Assembly: GCA_030849075.1 (NCBI GenBank)
Contig: JASAOO010003562.1
Location: forward strand, 1 to 64,000
Length of the DNA: 64,000 nt
DNA from: Zelonia costaricensis
Taxonomy: Eukaryota; Euglenozoa; Kinetoplastea; Trypanosomatida; Trypanosomatidae
Direction: 5' to 3'
Shown here: positions 62,849 through 64,000 of the stretch, piece by piece
How the letters are laid out: each line of letters starts with the position of its first letter
How positions within the stretch are numbered: position 1 is the stretch's first letter
Translations under genes and position numbers: made by a program
Notes under the pieces: generated by a model
Seen by the model: only the letters and a program-made list of their open reading frames with translations
Databases searched by the model: none
Told to the model about the DNA's origin: nothing

Positions 62849-64000
62849 CTACACCTCGGTGTCACGGCTGTCTCCGCGCAGCACCACGTAGGTGGGGGGC
62901 AGTGCCGACGAGCCTGGGATGACGATCTGGAACAGCGCCTCGTACCGCACGTCAGAGAACTCGTCGAAGCTGACGCGCACCTCGAGCTGGCCTGGTTCGC
63001 CACCGAGCGAGGCGGGCGGTACGACCCCCTCCGTCGGACTCAGCGTGAACTGCGCCGGGTCGTTGACGTAGACGAGCTCCTCGCGCCCCTCCGCTGGCGG
63101 AGCCTCGTCCGGCATCTCCAGCACGGCCTTCACACGACGCACAATCGAGTCGCACTCCCGCTGCGTCGCCGGCGCACCGAGCTGCGTCGTGGCCGTATTG
63201 GCGTGGAGGAGCTCCTGCGCCAGCGCGGGCGTGAAGACGGCGGTGTTACCGTACGCCGTGTCCTGCAACTGCTGCCGCGCCTGCTGTGTGCGGAACGCCT
63301 CCATCGTCGCCTCGCTCGAGTTCGTCACGGGCAAGAGGCAGAAGCGAACCGGCACGGCGCACCGGTTGCGCAGCAGCAGCGTCTGTGCGTAGGAGACCTG
63401 GCGGCGGCCGTCGTGGCGCTGCTGCCCGGGCCGGAACCACACCACGCCAGGGCTGCACTCCAGCGACGGTGTTGTCAGCGGGACGCGCAGCGGGAGCAGC
63501 TGACACGGCGCCTCTACACCGTGCGCCGTCGCCGCGGCCCCCGCGCCGGTGCTCGTGGCAGGGCCGGTGCTCGTGGCATGGCCGGTGCTCGTGGCAGGGC
63601 CGGCGATGGCCGCACTCGCACCCACGTCAGCTGCGGCGGAGTCAGCGTTGTCGGACGTTGGCAGGAACTGCACTTGCAACACACCCTCGACCGAGAGTGC
63701 CGGCTGCGCCGACGCCGTCGTCACCTTCGACGTCGCGGCGAAGGTGGACACGGACTCCGCGGCAGCTGCAGTCGCAGCAGCAGCAGCGCACTCGCGCCGC
63801 CACGCCGCGCTCTCCGTGTCGACAACGACCTGCACGTCCAGCGCGTCCATGCTGTCCAGCACGTACTCGTGCGGTGTGCCGGCGACGGCGGCCGTCGTTG
63901 GGCGGTCGATGGCCGAGCCGCAAGCGGTGGCCGCCGTCGTGAGCGTGTTGGAGAGCGTGGCTGTAGCCACCGCGGCAGTAGCAGCGGAGGGGGCAGCGGT
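62849..64000 (-). CDS. ASH/Hydin-like protein, C-terminal part (5' end outside the window)
   Basis: The frame is open to the right edge with no upstream stop, so the N-terminus is missing; about 383 codons are visible. Two beta-sandwich-like regions stand out. One reads TPSLECSPGVVWFRPGQ and then YAQTLLLRNRCAVPVRFCL. The other, at the C-terminus, reads FTLSPTEGVVPPASLGG, VRVSFDEFSDVRYEALFQIV and PPTYVVLRGD. The alternation of F.V.P..G, V.F.P and L.G elements is typical of ASH (ASPM-SPD-2-Hydin) Ig-like domains, found in axonemal and centrosomal proteins. A flagellar role would fit but is inferred. An 18-bp tandem repeat encodes three copies of a TSTG(P/H)A-like unit. Confidence 0.6.
   Translation of the reverse strand, partial: TAAPSAATAAVATATLSNTLTTAATACGSAIDRPTTAAVAGTPHEYVLDSMDALDVQVVVDTESAAWRRECAAAAATAAAAESVSTFAATSKVTTASAQPALSVEGVLQVQFLPTSDNADSAAADVGASAAIAGPATSTGHATSTGPATSTGAGAAATAHGVEAPCQLLPLRVPLTTPSLECSPGVVWFRPGQQRHDGRRQVSYAQTLLLRNRCAVPVRFCLLPVTNSSEATMEAFRTQQARQQLQDTAYGNTAVFTPALAQELLHANTATTQLGAPATQRECDSIVRRVKAVLEMPDEAPPAEGREELVYVNDPAQFTLSPTEGVVPPASLGGEPGQLEVRVSFDEFSDVRYEALFQIVIPGSSALPPTYVVLRGDSRDTEV
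63545..63598 (-). repeat. 18-bp tandem repeat, three copies, coding
   Basis: Three near-identical 18-bp units at 63545-63562, 63563-63580 and 63581-63598, in frame within the ASH-like gene. They differ at one base in the middle copy, giving a Pro/His change. Confidence 0.85.

Noticed and set aside
1..64000. tRNA, rRNA, snoRNA, CRISPR or transposon features.
   Set aside because: I saw no cloverleaf-like sequence, no direct-repeat/spacer array and no reverse transcriptase or transposase motif. A covariance-model scan (tRNAscan-SE, Infernal) would be needed to exclude small RNAs in the spacers.

Overview
The window looks like nuclear DNA of a trypanosomatid of the Leishmaniinae (Leishmania, Leptomonas, Crithidia, Porcisia or Endotrypanum type). 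It is very GC-rich. All 18 recognisable genes lie on the minus strand, and none shows sign of an intron. They are separated by 0.5-2.2 kb spacers rich in polypyrimidine tracts and (GT)n/(AC)n arrays. This is the usual layout of one polycistronic transcription unit whose mRNAs are made by spliced-leader trans-splicing and polyadenylation. From memory, a methylase-to-PP2A order like this one occurs on Leishmania chromosome 25; I could not check that here.

Transcription runs right to left. From the right edge the genes are: a 5'-truncated ASH/Hydin-like protein (62849-64000); SEC24, the COPII cargo adaptor (58694-61813); SLX1, a GIY-YIG structure-specific endonuclease (55622-57691); a large RNase III-domain protein that may be Dicer-like (50506-54456); a PP2A catalytic subunit (48568-49521); RPB10 (47174-47428); a PPP4R2-like phosphatase regulator (45315-46178); a PRP38-like splicing factor (42472-44421); a short NPL4 (40427-41704); a cullin (36241-39393); a BSD-domain protein (33406-34971); two adjacent giant WD40/RING proteins, of which 23689-31182 is MIOS (SEA/GATOR2) and 17005-22740 appears to be a diverged MIOS-like relative; a 1999-aa PPR-like probable mitochondrial protein (10019-16018); a CCCH-finger protein with an RRM-like N-terminus (7601-9424); a UTP4/Cirhin-like protein (4001-7096); a complete cytosine-C5 DNA methyltransferase of the DNMT6 kind (655-2964); and the first 16 codons of ribosomal protein S25 (1-50).

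Most genes are housekeeping: ribosome biogenesis, splicing, transcription, secretion, ubiquitin pathway, phosphatase signalling and TORC1 nutrient signalling. As usual in trypanosomatids, neighbours are not grouped by pathway, although cullin/NPL4 and PPP4R2-like/RPB10/PP2A sit close together.

Three things stand out. First, the RNase III protein keeps all four catalytic carboxylates and resembles the region after the PAZ domain of Dicers, so this may be an RNAi-retaining lineage. Second, two MIOS-like genes lie in tandem. Third, the dinucleotide arrays have a polarity: read on the transcript strand, UG arrays follow stop codons and CA arrays precede start codons in almost every spacer. The clearest violation is the spacer in front of the RNase III gene.
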